64,000 nt of DNA, from positions 34,611 through 98,610 of the forward strand of contig JAIBBV010000003.1 in NCBI GenBank assembly GCA_019694465.1, given 5' to 3'. Below, piece after piece: positions 51,711 through 61,154 of this stretch; position 1 is the first letter of the stretch; the number at the start of each line of letters is the position of its first letter. The notes below the pieces were generated by a model. The model was given only the letters and a program-made list of their open reading frames with translations. It was not told the DNA's origin and made no database searches. The position numbers and the translations under genes were made by a program. The stretch is from Oligoflexia bacterium. GTDB taxonomy: Bacteria; Bdellovibrionota_C; UBA2361; JAFLCA01.

Positions 51711-54181
51711 CAGTAAGACCGCCCTAAACGCGCATGTAATACAACGCTAAGTGAGCTAATTGGCATCAGTACCGCCGCACCAAGTGGCCCAAGCATACCA
51801 GTAACAGCAAGCGTTGAGCCCAGTAGATTATAGAAACCAGAAAAAATAAGGTTCCGCTTAACGATGTGCAACGTGCGCTGCGCTCCCTCAAGACACTCAA
51901 CTACGCACTGTAGTCCAGCCTGACGCGAGTAAACATCCGCCACTTTCAGGCAGGCCTCAGCGCTGCCATGCACGCCGAGACCTACATCTGCTAGGCTTAG
52001 AGCAGCAGTATCATTTACCCCATCTCCAACCATTAGAACCGGACCAATCCGCTTTAGTTCCTGAACCTTGGCGGCCTTTTGCTCCGGGCTGAGTTCGCCC
52101 ATCGCTAGCTCAACAGGTATTCCTAAGTCATGCGCTGCTTTGGTAACCACAGCTTGTGAGTCCCCTGATAAGATCGCTAGCGTGAAGCCGCGGTTTTGCA
52201 TTTGCTTAACGACTGTAGCGCTTTCTGGTCTCAGGCTATCGGAGACTCCAATAACACAAAGTGGCCTATCTTGCGCGATTACTACAGGAGTTTGCGCGGC
52301 GCGCGTAATTTGGGCCAAGCTGGCAGCGTAATGTGCATCGAGGGCTGCGCTTCCCAGTAAACTAGCAATCCAGCGTGGAGAGCCAATGTACCAGGATTCC
52401 CCGTCGATAATCGCCTGCACTCCGCATCCAGCTATATTTTTAACTGTACTTGGCGGGCAGGTTGGCGCGCTAGGCAATTGCTGCAGAGCAAACTCACGCA
52501 AGCAGCGAGCGAGCGGGTGACTCTGATTCTGCTCGAGCAGTGCCAGAGCTGTAAGTGCGCTCAGCTTATCATCCTCAGATGACAGACATGTAAAGGTCTG
52601 AACACTTAGCCCACCACTGGTTAACGTGCGTGTCTTGTCCAGGGCGATTACTTTCACCGCAGTGAGGCGCTCAATTGCTTCGCCACTTTTTATAAGCATA
52701 CCTGAGCGGGCTGCTCGTGAGAGTGCCATGCTGAATGTGAGTGGTGTGGCTAGTGCCAAGACGCAGGGACAGCTTACAACTAACAGTGCTACGGTTGCGT
52801 CGAGCGCCTGCGTGGCCCCAGAGGAAAACCAAGCCAAGCCGGTTACTATCGAAGCTACTAGCAGTAGTGCCACAAAGCGACGACTGACACGGTCTAGAAA
52901 CATTTCAATTGCAGGTCGGGCGCTGCTTTGAGCCTCCACTTGGGCCATAATTTGTCCGAGTCGGGTCTCACGCCCCAAGCGTTGCACTATGGCGACCACT
53001 GGCGCGCCAACGTTGGTAGTGCCAGCGAAGAGTATATCGTCACGACGTGCTTCAACTGGTAGCGACTCTCCAGTTAGTACAGATAAGTCCAAATGCGTGT
53101 GACCGTCTACAAGTCGCGCATCGGCCGGGATTATAGCATTAGCCGGTATCTCAATTGCATCGCCTGGCTTGAGTGACTCGACAAAAATTTCCTCCGTTTT
53201 GCCAGCGACGATTCGGCGGGCCCAACGAGGAGTGAAAGACGCAATTAGATCGGAAGCATCCAAGGCCTTTTGTACGCTGCGGCGCTGCAGCCAGCGTCCT
53301 ACAAGCAATAAAAAGATGAGACTTGCGATTGAATCAAAGTAAATCTGGTCGCGCCCTATGAAAGTATTTACACAACTAGCCAGGAAGGCCAGCACGATTG
53401 CCGCTGCGATTGGCAAATCAATGTGTAGAATTCCGCGTTGTAGGCCGTTCCAGGCGTTCTCATAAAACGGAACCGCCGAAAAAAGCATTGGTGGAAGGCT
53501 TAGTATTAAACAGCCCCACATTAGAAGCCCCCGATACATAGGCTCAATACCACTTACTGCGCCCTCGTAAAGCGAGACTGACAGCATCATGATATTCATA
53601 GCGCAGGCTGCCGCTACACCCATGCGCAAAAGAAATATACGATTGTGTTGCTGTTCTTTTTCTCGCAGGCCGTCGGCTTCACATGGAGATGGTGGGTAAC
53701 CAATAGCATGTAGTATGCGCGCAATTTCTGAAACGCTAATTCCCTCTGTCTTAAAGTTGACATGTACTAAGTTGCGTCCGAAATCAACGCGAGCCGCGCT
53801 GATAGCCTTTGATAGCTGGGGCAGACGTTCTAGAAGCCAAATGCAGGCTGCGCAATGTATGCCATCCAAGAAAAATGTAATACGCGATTGTGCCTTGGTG
53901 ATCGAGCGCACATAACGCTGCAGAAATACAGGATCGTCCATGAAGCGGTAAGAATCCATCAGCTCGCGGCGGCGCTTACCTGGCGCATCCTTCTTGAAAA
54001 TATAGTATTGGCCGAGTCCAGATGAATTGATGAAGCTATGTACGGCCTCGCAGCCGGCACAACAAAAATCGGAAGTGCTACGGGTAGGCGGGACGCTAAG
54101 GCGGCAGTGCTTGCAGAAGTGCTCGCTCCTGGTTTCTGGCACCTCAGCGGCTGCTGTGATAGATGAGTTAATGTATGTCAT
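51710..54181 (-). CDS. ccoI: CcoI-type copper-transporting P1B ATPase
   Basis: An 823-residue protein. N-terminal CKHCRLSVPP and FCCAGCEAVH (about 23-50) form the CcoI Cys-rich part, then DGIHCAACIWLLERLP is a heavy-metal HMA motif (about 110). Membrane segments, LTGESLPVEARRDD (TGE), VVSCPCVLALATPL (metal-binding CPC), a phosphorylation motif reading IALDKTRTLTSGG (Asp515; usual DKTGT changed to DKTRT), QSHPLARCL (HP motif), and MVGDGVNDTAALSLADVGLGV follow. It exports copper to the periplasm for cbb3 assembly. Its start overlaps the divergent TauE/SafE-like gene by 7 bases; a GTG 13 codons downstream is an alternative. Confidence 0.93.
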   Translation of the reverse strand: MTYINSSITAAAEVPETRSEHFCKHCRLSVPPTRSTSDFCCAGCEAVHSFINSSGLGQYYIFKKDAPGKRRRELMDSYRFMDDPVFLQRYVRSITKAQSRITFFLDGIHCAACIWLLERLPQLSKAISAARVDFGRNLVHVNFKTEGISVSEIARILHAIGYPPSPCEADGLREKEQQHNRIFLLRMGVAAACAMNIMMLSVSLYEGAVSGIEPMYRGLLMWGCLILSLPPMLFSAVPFYENAWNGLQRGILHIDLPIAAAIVLAFLASCVNTFIGRDQIYFDSIASLIFLLLVGRWLQRRSVQKALDASDLIASFTPRWARRIVAGKTEEIFVESLKPGDAIEIPANAIIPADARLVDGHTHLDLSVLTGESLPVEARRDDILFAGTTNVGAPVVAIVQRLGRETRLGQIMAQVEAQSSARPAIEMFLDRVSRRFVALLLVASIVTGLAWFSSGATQALDATVALLVVSCPCVLALATPLTFSMALSRAARSGMLIKSGEAIERLTAVKVIALDKTRTLTSGGLSVQTFTCLSSEDDKLSALTALALLEQNQSHPLARCLREFALQQLPSAPTCPPSTVKNIAGCGVQAIIDGESWYIGSPRWIASLLGSAALDAHYAASLAQITRAAQTPVVIAQDRPLCVIGVSDSLRPESATVVKQMQNRGFTLAILSGDSQAVVTKAAHDLGIPVELAMGELSPEQKAAKVQELKRIGPVLMVGDGVNDTAALSLADVGLGVHGSAEACLKVADVYSRQAGLQCVVECLEGAQRTLHIVKRNLIFSGFYNLLGSTLAVTGMLGPLGAAVLMPISSLSVVLHARLGRSY

Positions 54182-54864
54182 TGCTGTCTATTCTAATCGC
54201 AAGTTTTTTGGGGAGTCTACACTGTGCCGCTATGTGTGGTGGCTTTGCTGCTTTTTGTGGTGGACAAAGGGGCGCCGGACTGACATTGGCTGCCGTATAT
54301 AACCTTGGCAGGCTAGTAACTTACGTTAGCTTGGGTCTATTTGCTGGATTTGTCGGGGAGCGAATTGATCAGCTCGGGGCAAGTTTTGGGTTGCCACGAA
54401 GCGCTGCCATAGTGTTGGGGGCGCTGCTAGTTTTTTGGGGGCTGATTGAATTGGTTCCAGTATTGCAGCGATTGACCGCTCCGCTTAGAGGCAAAATTCA
54501 TCAATCCATGTTTCGCATGTACGAGCGTGTTGCTCCACGTATCCCTGGGCCTCAAACTGCTTTTATTGTGGGACTGCTTTCTACGCTCTTGCCGTGCGCT
54601 TGGTTGTACGGCTTTGTGGCGTTAGCGGCCTCAAGCGGGAGTATGCTTGGCGGAGCTGCTACTATGCTTTTCTTTTGGTTTGGAACGCTCCCGATGATGT
54701 TGGCGATGGGAACGGTGGCCCGCGGTGCAATAAATAAGTTTGGCGCTGCTGCGCGTCCACTTAGTGCTCTTCTAGTCGTGGCAGCAGGACTGCTGAGTAT
54801 CTCGGGCCATTTTGAACCGATGTCCCACCACCATCATCAGCATATTGCTGAGAGCCAAGGCTGA
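54175..54864 (+). CDS. TauE/SafE-like (UreH-type) membrane protein with His-rich tail
   Basis: A 229-residue membrane protein with about six transmembrane segments. It has IASFLGSLHCAAMCGGFAAFCGG at the N-terminus and a mirror-like GLLSTLLPCAWLYGFVALAA in the second half, as in the UreH/DUF-type relatives of TauE/SafE that often lie by ccoI. The C-terminus ends in MSHHHHQHIAES, a His-rich tail that may bind copper or another metal. It runs divergently from ccoI, overlapping its first 7 bases. I infer a role in metal supply for cbb3 oxidase, not proven. Confidence 0.8.
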   Translation: MSLLSILIASFLGSLHCAAMCGGFAAFCGGQRGAGLTLAAVYNLGRLVTYVSLGLFAGFVGERIDQLGASFGLPRSAAIVLGALLVFWGLIELVPVLQRLTAPLRGKIHQSMFRMYERVAPRIPGPQTAFIVGLLSTLLPCAWLYGFVALAASSGSMLGGAATMLFFWFGTLPMMLAMGTVARGAINKFGAAARPLSALLVVAAGLLSISGHFEPMSHHHHQHIAESQG

Positions 54865-54881
54865 CCGGTGCGGCCTGATTC

Positions 54882-56264
54882 TTAAGTCAGGCGCCGAAAC
54901 TTCGATCGAAAGTGTCTTAGTACCGTGTATTCTTCGCTAAATTCGAAGCCACGCGCCGCACCGCTCTGGCGATACAGGCTTGCCAGCACCTCTACAACAT
55001 AGCCCATATGAGCTTCCGTGTAGACTCGGCGTGGTATCGCCAAGCGCACTAAATCTAAGGGGGGTAGAACATGTTTGCCGTTTTTGTCGCGAAACCCAAA
55101 AGCTACCGATCCAAGTTCACATCCACGAATGCCGCCTTCAATATAGAGATCGGTTGTAAGGGCGATGCCAGGAAATTGTTCACGCGGGATATGCGGGTAA
55201 AAGCGCGAGGCCTCTATGTAGACCGCGTGCCCACCGGCTGGCTGGATTACTGGTACGCCTAGGGCGGCCAAGCGCTCCACCATCCAATCAATAGTGCGCA
55301 GGCGGTAGGCCAGATAGCGTTCATCCAATACTTCATGCAGACCTTGGTTCATAGCTGCAAGTGAGTATCCGGCGAGTCCTCCGTAAGTTGGAAATCCCTC
55401 TACTACTAGCATCGAAGCCTTAATGTCCTCACTGATAGCGTGATCACGCAGGCATAACAGGCCCCCGATATTAGCAAGTGCATCCTTTTTTCCTGAGAAA
55501 GTAACCGCGTCTGCACATGCAAAGCAGCGCGAGGCTATCTCACGGACGGCGAGGTTATCGAAACCTGCTTCACGTTGCTTAATTAGCATGGAATTTTCAG
55601 CAAAACGGCAAGCATCTAGCACCAGCAGCTTACCCGCTGCATGCGTGATACGAGCGGCTTCCTGCAAATTGGATAGGCTAACCGGCTGGCCACCACCTGT
55701 ATTGTTGGTAATTGTCATTACCACTAGGGCCGCCTTTTCGCCTTCAGAGCTGAGAGTTGCTTGAAGCTGCTCCAAGTCTATATTTCCCTTGAATGGCGCC
55801 AGAGCAAAAGGATCACACGCTTCCTTGCAGCGTAAATTAACGCCTTGAGCACCCACGGCTTGAATATTTGCTAGCGTTGTGTCGAAAAGGCCATTTGAAA
55901 GCACCTTCTGTCCTGACTTTAGTAAACGTGGGAACAAGAGGTGCTCTGCGGCGCGCCCCTGATGGACTGGTATGATATAGTCCATTCCAGTGAGCTTGCG
56001 GGCAGTATCCTCCAACTCAATAAAGCTTCGGCTACCAGCGTAAGACTCGTCGGCCTTCATCATCTCGGCCCACTGCTTATCGCTCATGGCGGATGTGCCA
56101 GAGTCAGTGAGCAGGTCAATAATTACCTGCGAGGAGGTGAGCGAAAATACGTTATATCCGGCGGTACGGATCCAGGACTCGCGCTCCGACGCGCTCGAAG
56201 CTGGTAGGGGCTCAACTGACTTAATTTTGAAGGGTTCAAAGTGTACGGCGCTGCTCATAGTCAT
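54882..56264 (-). CDS. tnaA: Tryptophanase (PLP beta-eliminating lyase)
   Basis: A 460-residue fold-type I PLP enzyme. It aligns along its length to TnaA and tyrosine phenol-lyase: IDLLTDSGTSAMSDKQWAEMM, ESYAGSRSFIELED, IPVHQGRAAEHLLF, SNGLFDTTLANIQ, VMTITNNTGGGQPVSLSNL, DACRFAENSMLIKQ and VTFSGKKDALANIGG with the PLP Lys, EGFPTYGGLAGY and GGHAVYIEASRFYPHIPREQFP. Between the two enzymes, IRGCELGS (no Arg) and LRHF near the end with His favour tryptophanase over tyrosine phenol-lyase. It would release indole, pyruvate and ammonia from tryptophan. It converges on the TauE/SafE-like gene. No tnaC-like leader was found. Confidence 0.85.
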   Translation of the reverse strand: MTMSSAVHFEPFKIKSVEPLPASSASERESWIRTAGYNVFSLTSSQVIIDLLTDSGTSAMSDKQWAEMMKADESYAGSRSFIELEDTARKLTGMDYIIPVHQGRAAEHLLFPRLLKSGQKVLSNGLFDTTLANIQAVGAQGVNLRCKEACDPFALAPFKGNIDLEQLQATLSSEGEKAALVVMTITNNTGGGQPVSLSNLQEAARITHAAGKLLVLDACRFAENSMLIKQREAGFDNLAVREIASRCFACADAVTFSGKKDALANIGGLLCLRDHAISEDIKASMLVVEGFPTYGGLAGYSLAAMNQGLHEVLDERYLAYRLRTIDWMVERLAALGVPVIQPAGGHAVYIEASRFYPHIPREQFPGIALTTDLYIEGGIRGCELGSVAFGFRDKNGKHVLPPLDLVRLAIPRRVYTEAHMGYVVEVLASLYRQSGAARGFEFSEEYTVLRHFRSKFRRLT

Positions 56265-56394
56265 AATCTCAAAAGTATGCGCTGTTACGAAAGCTCGCTA
56301 GTGGCACCAAACGGCTTATGTTGGGAGTACTAGCCTAAAGGTGCAGCAAAACCTCGTTGCCAAGCAAGCGATATGGTATACTATTATTTGCTTT

Positions 56395-56883
56395 ATGCCT
56401 TCATTCGATATTGTGAGTAAAGTCAATATTCAGGAGGTCAAGAACGGTCTTGACCAAGCGCGTCGTGAAATAGAGACGCGCTATGACTTCCGTGACTCTA
56501 AGAGTAGCATTGAGCTCAAGGACGAGGCGATGATCGTTGTGCTTGCTGACGATCAGATGCGTCTTAAGGCAATGCAAGAAATCTTGCGCACTCGTTTGGC
56601 CAAGCGCGGCGTCAGTGCTAAGTCTTTGGAGTTTAAGGACTCCGCCAAGGCTGGCGGTGACATGCTGCGCCAAGAGATAGTGATTAAGCAGGGCATTAAA
56701 GAAGACGATCTGAAACGCATAAATAAGTTTCTAAAAGACACCAAGCTTAAGGTGACAAGTCAGATCCAGGGCGATCAGCTGCGCGTAAGCGGAAAAAAGA
56801 AGGATGAATTGCAGCAATGCATCGCCCAGGTTAAGGCTGCGATTACAGACTTAGATTTACAATTCTTGAATTTCAGAGATTAG
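56395..56883 (+). CDS. yajQ: YajQ/UPF0234 nucleotide-binding protein
   Basis: A 162-residue protein from the ATG at 56395 (MPSFDIVSKVNIQEVKNGL), the family start; the earlier in-frame start at 56341 adds an unrelated leader. It has RYDFRDSKSSIEL, KSLEFKDSAKAGGDMLRQEI, GIKEDDLKRINKFLKDTKLKV and VSGKKKDELQQCIAQVK, all conserved. YajQ proteins bind nucleotides (c-di-GMP in some) and have RNA- or regulator-related roles, not well settled. A TATACT (56377-56382) lies before it but without a well-spaced -35 box. The next gene, aconitase, starts 16 bases later. Confidence 0.93.
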   Translation: MPSFDIVSKVNIQEVKNGLDQARREIETRYDFRDSKSSIELKDEAMIVVLADDQMRLKAMQEILRTRLAKRGVSAKSLEFKDSAKAGGDMLRQEIVIKQGIKEDDLKRINKFLKDTKLKVTSQIQGDQLRVSGKKKDELQQCIAQVKAAITDLDLQFLNFRD

Positions 56884-56898
56884 TGAAGGAGAGATCCA

Positions 56899-59166
56899 AT
56901 GGAAGCAAAAGACTTTGCTGTGGCAGAGAAACATTACAAGGGATTGTCTGACAAAGTGGCGCAGGCGCGCCAGAAGCTTGGGCATCCGCTGACGCTAGCG
57001 GAGAAGATTCTGTTTTCTCACTTGGATCGCTGGCCGACCGAAAAAGCGCAGCGAGGGACTTCTACTTTGTTCTTCAGGCCCGATCGGGTTGCCATGCAAG
57101 ATGCTACTGCTCAGATGGCATTGCTGCAATTCATGGTCACCGGACATGACACCGCCAATGTCCCTTCCAGTATCCATTGCGATCATCTTATTCAGGCTAA
57201 AGTTGGCGCAGAAAAGGATTTGCTGCGTGCCATCGACGAGAATAAAGAAGTTTACGAGTTCTTGCGTTCGGCTGCGGAGAGGTACGGTATAGATTTTTGG
57301 GGTGCCGGAGCGGGGATTATTCATCAAGTCGTCCTAGAGCAATACGCATTTCCAGGCGGCATGATGATTGGCACTGATTCGCACACGCCGAATGCCGGTG
57401 GGCTTGGCATGCTGGCGATTGGCGTCGGTGGAGCCGATGCAGTTGATGTTATGGCTGGCCAGGCTTGGGGGCTCTTAAATCCAAAGTTAATTGGGGTTCA
57501 TCTGACCGGCAAGCTTAACGGTTGGACTGCGCCAAAGGATGTGATTCTGAAAGTTGCAGGTGCTCTTACTGTTAAGGGCGGCACCGGAAAAATTGTGGAG
57601 TACTTTGGGCCGGGAACGGAAAGCATAAGCTGCACCGGTAAGGCTACTATTACAAACATGGGTGCCGAATTAGGGGCAACTACTTCAGTCTTCCCATATG
57701 ACGCACGTATGGCTGCCTATTTGAACGCGACTAATCGTCGCGATGTAGCTACTTGGTGTGACAAGGTAGCTGAGCATTTGCGTCCGGATCCAGAGGTGCT
57801 TAAGGATCCCAAGAAATATTATGATGAAATCCTAGAGATTGACCTCTCAAAGCTCGAGCCACAGTGGGTGGGGCCGCATACCCCAGACCTCTTGCGATCG
57901 GTGTCGGAGATGAAGAAGGCGGTGCCAGAGAATGGTTACCCTGACAATATTCGTTTCGCGTTGATCGGTTCGTGTACCAACTCCTCTTATGAAGATATCA
58001 GTAGAGCAGCCTTTGTCGCTAAACAGGCCAAGGAGCGCGGGTTAAAACTAACTATGCCGTTAATGGTGACGCCTGGTTCCGATCAAGTCTACCGAACGAT
58101 TGAGCGTGATGGACTGCTTAAAATTTTTACTGACATCGGAGCAACGGTGTTGGCAAATGCTTGTGGGCCTTGTATCGGACAGTGGAGCCGCAGCGATATT
58201 AAGAAGGATGAACTGAATACTATTGTTACGAGTTATAATCGTAACTTTAGAAAGCGCAACGACGGCAATAACGAGACGCTGGCATTTATTGGATCGCCTG
58301 AGCTAGTTACAGCCGTGGCTTTGGCTGGCAAGCTATCTTTCAATCCAATTACAGACAAGCTTAAGGATTCGTCGGGTAAGGAATTCGTATTGAACGAGCC
58401 ACGTGGAGACGAGTTGCCTGGCAAGGGCTTTGTTTTTAGTCGCGAAGGCTTTATTTCCCCGTCCGGCAATGTCGCGGAACGTAAGAAACTTAAGGTTGCG
58501 ATATCTACGAGTAGTGATCGCTTGGCGGCGCTGGAGCCATTTCCGGCCTGGAACGGTAAGGACTTTACAGATCTTGTTGTTCTGCTAAAGGCCAAGGGTA
58601 AGTGCACAACTGATCACATATCTCAGGCTGGGCCATGGCTAAAGTACCGTGGACACTTGGCCAATATCTCCAACAATATGTTAATTGGCGCGACTAATGC
58701 CTTCAGCGGCGAAGTTGGTAAGGCAACAAATGTATTAACCGGGGCAAAGTCAGTCGCGCTGCCTGAGTTGGCCAAGGAATATAAGTCAAAAGGACAGGGC
58801 TGGGTAGTGATTGGAGATGAGAACTATGGCGAGGGATCTTCGCGTGAACACGCTGCAATGTCGCCGCGCTTTTTGGGCTGCAAGGCGATTATCGTTCGTA
58901 GCTTCGCCAGAATCCATGAGACCAACTTAAAGGCGCAGGGTATTTTACCACTGACCTTTGTTGATCCTGCTGCGTACGACCAAATCGGGGAGACAGACCG
59001 GCTAAGTATTACCGGTCTTACTGCGCTGGCACCTGGTTCTAAGGTCACACTTGTCGTTAAGAGTGCTTCTGGACAGAAGGAGTTCGCGCTTAAGCATACG
59101 CTCACACCAGAGCAGTTGACCTGGTTTAAGGCAGGCTCGGCACTTAACTGCTTGCGCCCGCATTAA
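56899..59166 (+). CDS. acn: Aconitate hydratase, mitochondrial type
   Basis: A 755-residue [4Fe-4S] enzyme converting citrate to isocitrate. It matches the shorter mitochondrial-type aconitase (about 750-780 residues) rather than AcnA or Acn[51 protein letters not shown] (Cys ligand), [12 protein letters not shown] (two more Cys), [35 protein letters not shown] and [22 protein letters not shown] (substrate site). It has a good AAGGAGAG site. It is downstream of yajQ, and its TAA shares a base with the Nudix gene start. Confidence 0.95.
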   Translation: MEAKDFAVAEKHYKGLSDKVAQARQKLGHPLTLAEKILFSHLDRWPTEKAQRGTSTLFFRPDRVAMQDATAQMALLQFMVTGHDTANVPSSIHCDHLIQAKVGAEKDLLRAIDENKEVYEFLRSAAERYGIDFWGAGAGIIHQVVLEQYAFPGGMMIGTDSHTPNAGGLGMLAIGVGGADAVDVMAGQAWGLLNPKLIGVHLTGKLNGWTAPKDVILKVAGALTVKGGTGKIVEYFGPGTESISCTGKATITNMGAELGATTSVFPYDARMAAYLNATNRRDVATWCDKVAEHLRPDPEVLKDPKKYYDEILEIDLSKLEPQWVGPHTPDLLRSVSEMKKAVPENGYPDNIRFALIGSCTNSSYEDISRAAFVAKQAKERGLKLTMPLMVTPGSDQVYRTIERDGLLKIFTDIGATVLANACGPCIGQWSRSDIKKDELNTIVTSYNRNFRKRNDGNNETLAFIGSPELVTAVALAGKLSFNPITDKLKDSSGKEFVLNEPRGDELPGKGFVFSREGFISPSGNVAERKKLKVAISTSSDRLAALEPFPAWNGKDFTDLVVLLKAKGKCTTDHISQAGPWLKYRGHLANISNNMLIGATNAFSGEVGKATNVLTGAKSVALPELAKEYKSKGQGWVVIGDENYGEGSSREHAAMSPRFLGCKAIIVRSFARIHETNLKAQGILPLTFVDPAAYDQIGETDRLSITGLTALAPGSKVTLVVKSASGQKEFALKHTLTPEQLTWFKAGSALNCLRPH

Positions 59167-59642
59167 TGAAAGCCCGCAACTTTCTCCCTAGCGCGTTGCA
59201 TCAGCTTCGGCGCCTTTATTGGCGCATCATGCGGCCCCGCACGTTTGGTGTGTCAGTGATTGTAGTAGACAAGGCCGGACGAGTTGTTCTGATACGCAAT
59301 ACATACAGACCAGGCTGGCATCTTCCTGGCGGTGCGGTAAAGCGAGCAGAGCGAGCGGCTGATGCGGCGGTGCGAGAGTTGCGTGAAGAAACAAACATTG
59401 AGTGCTTGGGGTTGCCATCGCAGCTACTTGGAATTTACGCAAATTTCTCCGAAGGGAACTTTGATCACGTAACGGTATATGTGGTTCGCGAGTGGCAGCA
59501 AATTGCTGCGCAGGAGACAAACTTCGAGATTGAGGAGATGGCTTGGGTAGAGCTAATGAATTTGCCGGAAGAGACTGGCGCCGGAACACGCAGGCGCATC
59601 GAAGAGTTCCTGGGGTTAAGCCCAATTAGGCATGATTGGTGA
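59166..59642 (+). CDS. Nudix hydrolase
   Basis: A 158-residue Nudix protein whose ATG overlaps the aconitase stop (TAATG). The Nudix box is GGAVKRAERAADAAVRELREETN-I; the final Gly is Asn, while RE and EE glutamates are intact. An N-terminal helix (residues about 8-20) precedes the fold. The substrate cannot be told; small proteins of this type hydrolyse nucleoside diphosphate derivatives or dinucleotides. It is followed by a convergent small gene with 17 bases overlap. Confidence 0.85.
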   Translation: MKARNFLPSALHQLRRLYWRIMRPRTFGVSVIVVDKAGRVVLIRNTYRPGWHLPGGAVKRAERAADAAVRELREETNIECLGLPSQLLGIYANFSEGNFDHVTVYVVREWQQIAAQETNFEIEEMAWVELMNLPEETGAGTRRRIEEFLGLSPIRHDW

Positions 59643-59832
59643 AGATTTTTTCTTTGCTGCAGGAGGAGGAGTTCTCAGACTTTGGGCGCATGGCGTCCAA
59701 GCGGCGCTGCAATTCTTCTTTCTCCAATCGTCGGCGGCTAAAGCTGCGACGGGTGTGGGCGGCAGCTAGTCTTTCAAGCCCAATACAACGCGCAATATTT
59801 ACGAAGAAATCGCCAAAGCTTAGGGGTGACAT
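59626..59832 (-). CDS. Small protein of unknown function
   Basis: I start at the ATG at 59832 (MSPLSFGDFFVNIARCIGLERL), which has GGAG 7 bases upstream; a longer version from 59895 lacks a ribosome site. The 68-residue protein has a hydrophobic start, then a basic helical part with RRSFSRRRLEKEELQRRL and ends NHA. It overlaps the Nudix gene 3' end by 17 bases. A plus-strand frame (59636-59959) overlaps it and has no site. Either could be unreal. Confidence 0.42.
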   Translation of the reverse strand: MSPLSFGDFFVNIARCIGLERLAAAHTRRSFSRRRLEKEELQRRLDAMRPKSENSSSCSKEKIFTNHA

Positions 59833-59977
59833 CTTGTATCTCCACACAACCAACCGACCATTAGGGTCGGAATCGATGAACCAAACCACCACCATGGTTA
59901 TGGTGACTATTAACGGAAAGTTAGCTTGGTGCGCAGGTGGTGCTTGGCCTATGGTCTAACTGATTGAACTTGCTTGC

Positions 59978-60856
59978 TTATTCAAGCGTCATGCGCACAA
60001 GTTGTCCAGCTGGGATAACTCTCGTGCTACTAGTCTCAGGTATAAGCAGTGGCTCGATGTCATACTTAGCTTTGTCGGGAGCGTAATCGCGCAGAAGATT
60101 GGCGCTGACGGCGCCGCCATTTTCAATCATGTGTGAGGTTAAGTAGAGCACACCAAGTTCTGGATTCATGACCTGTACAAGTAATTTGCAAAGTTCGGGA
60201 AGGATAGTGTCTAGTTCCCAGCTTTGTTTATCACTAACCCGACTAAAGCTGGGTGGATCAGCGATCACCAAATCGTAGAGTTTCTCCCGACGCACTTCTT
60301 TTCGTAAAAATTCTAGTGCGTCCTCACGAATAAAGCGCAGATGCTGTTTTGGGGCGTTGTTAGCCAAAATATTTTGCTGGGCCCAGTCTAAAGCGCGCTT
60401 TGAAATTTCCACGTGCGTAACTATGGCTCCCGCGGCAAGGGCGACCAGGCTCGCCATGCCCGTGTATGCGAATAAGTTCAACACCTGTGGCGCCTTGCCC
60501 AATCGTTTGGCGATGTGTTCTATATCGTGCCGGACGCGTGGTAGGTAGGAAGCGTGCTCTGGGAAAAACCCAACTTGCCCGTTATCTTGCAAGCGCAAAA
60601 TTAGCTGAACGCCTTGAACCTGGGTCTGCCAAGTTTCAAAGGGTGTGCCACTAACGTCCCAACGCTTCTTTTTTGGATCGAAACGCGCAGCGACTGATTG
60701 CCAAGCGTTCGGATTCCTCCGTTGCCAAATGCATAAGGAGCTAGGTCGTATGAGCAGTTTCTCGCCGAGACGCTCAAGTCGTGCTCCTTCCCCTGAATCG
60801 ATGAGTTGGTACGCGTTATTATCGGCTTTTGAGCTGGGGGCCACTATATTCACCAC
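59978..60856 (-). CDS. Class I SAM methyltransferase, RlmI-like (23S rRNA)
   Basis: A Rossmann methyltransferase. I start at a GTG at 60856 (VVNIVAPSS), since the frame upstream to 60949 runs through the dispersed short repeat and reads as unlikely sequence; the choice is uncertain. Motifs: VLNLFAYTGMASLVALAAGA (SAM motif I), VEISKRALDWAQQN, IREDALEFL and VIADPPSFSR (DPPxF/Y, amino-methylating type). This is the pattern of RlmI/RlmK-type RNA m5C/m7G methylases, but without an obvious PUA domain at the N-terminus. Target inferred only. Confidence 0.75.
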   Translation of the reverse strand: MVNIVAPSSKADNNAYQLIDSGEGARLERLGEKLLIRPSSLCIWQRRNPNAWQSVAARFDPKKKRWDVSGTPFETWQTQVQGVQLILRLQDNGQVGFFPEHASYLPRVRHDIEHIAKRLGKAPQVLNLFAYTGMASLVALAAGAIVTHVEISKRALDWAQQNILANNAPKQHLRFIREDALEFLRKEVRREKLYDLVIADPPSFSRVSDKQSWELDTILPELCKLLVQVMNPELGVLYLTSHMIENGGAVSANLLRDYAPDKAKYDIEPLLIPETSSTRVIPAGQLVRMTLE

Positions 60857-61154
60857 ACACTCAAATGAAGAGTGCCTAACAAAATGAAGCTGATTGCTTC
60901 GCTCGCAATACGAGCCTGTTAAGTATGCCCAGGGTGGGCTGTAAGTCAAACGGAGGACGGACTACCTCTCCTATAATATCCACTTTTCTGCTCCGAGAAA
61001 GGAGCTCTTTAGCTCAGGCGCAACAATGCCGATATGGCCTATGGGAAGCCCCGACCAATAGTTGTTGTAAACAGCGATATACTAATCTGCAGCGCAATTA
61101 AAGTTGCGCGGCTGAAATCTGCTTTTATCGCTAAATTCTAAGTAGTACGGACCC
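60857..61154. other. Divergent intergenic region
   Basis: About 300 bases between the methyltransferase and the pilB-like gene. It contains the second copy of the short repeat. I see no other gene or clear promoter. Confidence 0.4.
60892..60916 (+). repeat. Short dispersed repeat, copy B (GCTCGCAATACGAGCC)
   Basis: Same core as copy A at 21732-21747 with one change. The arms GCTCG and CGAGC can pair around CAATA. It lies just upstream of the methyltransferase gene's chosen start. Confidence 0.45.

Noticed and set aside
56357..56382. A -35/-10 pair for yajQ (TTGCCA and TATACT)
   Set aside because: The spacer is only 14 bases, too short for a normal sigma-70 promoter.
59636..59959. A 107-codon plus-strand open frame after the Nudix gene
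   Set aside because: No ribosome site and no family similarity; the minus-strand frame with GGAG is the better, though still weak, choice.
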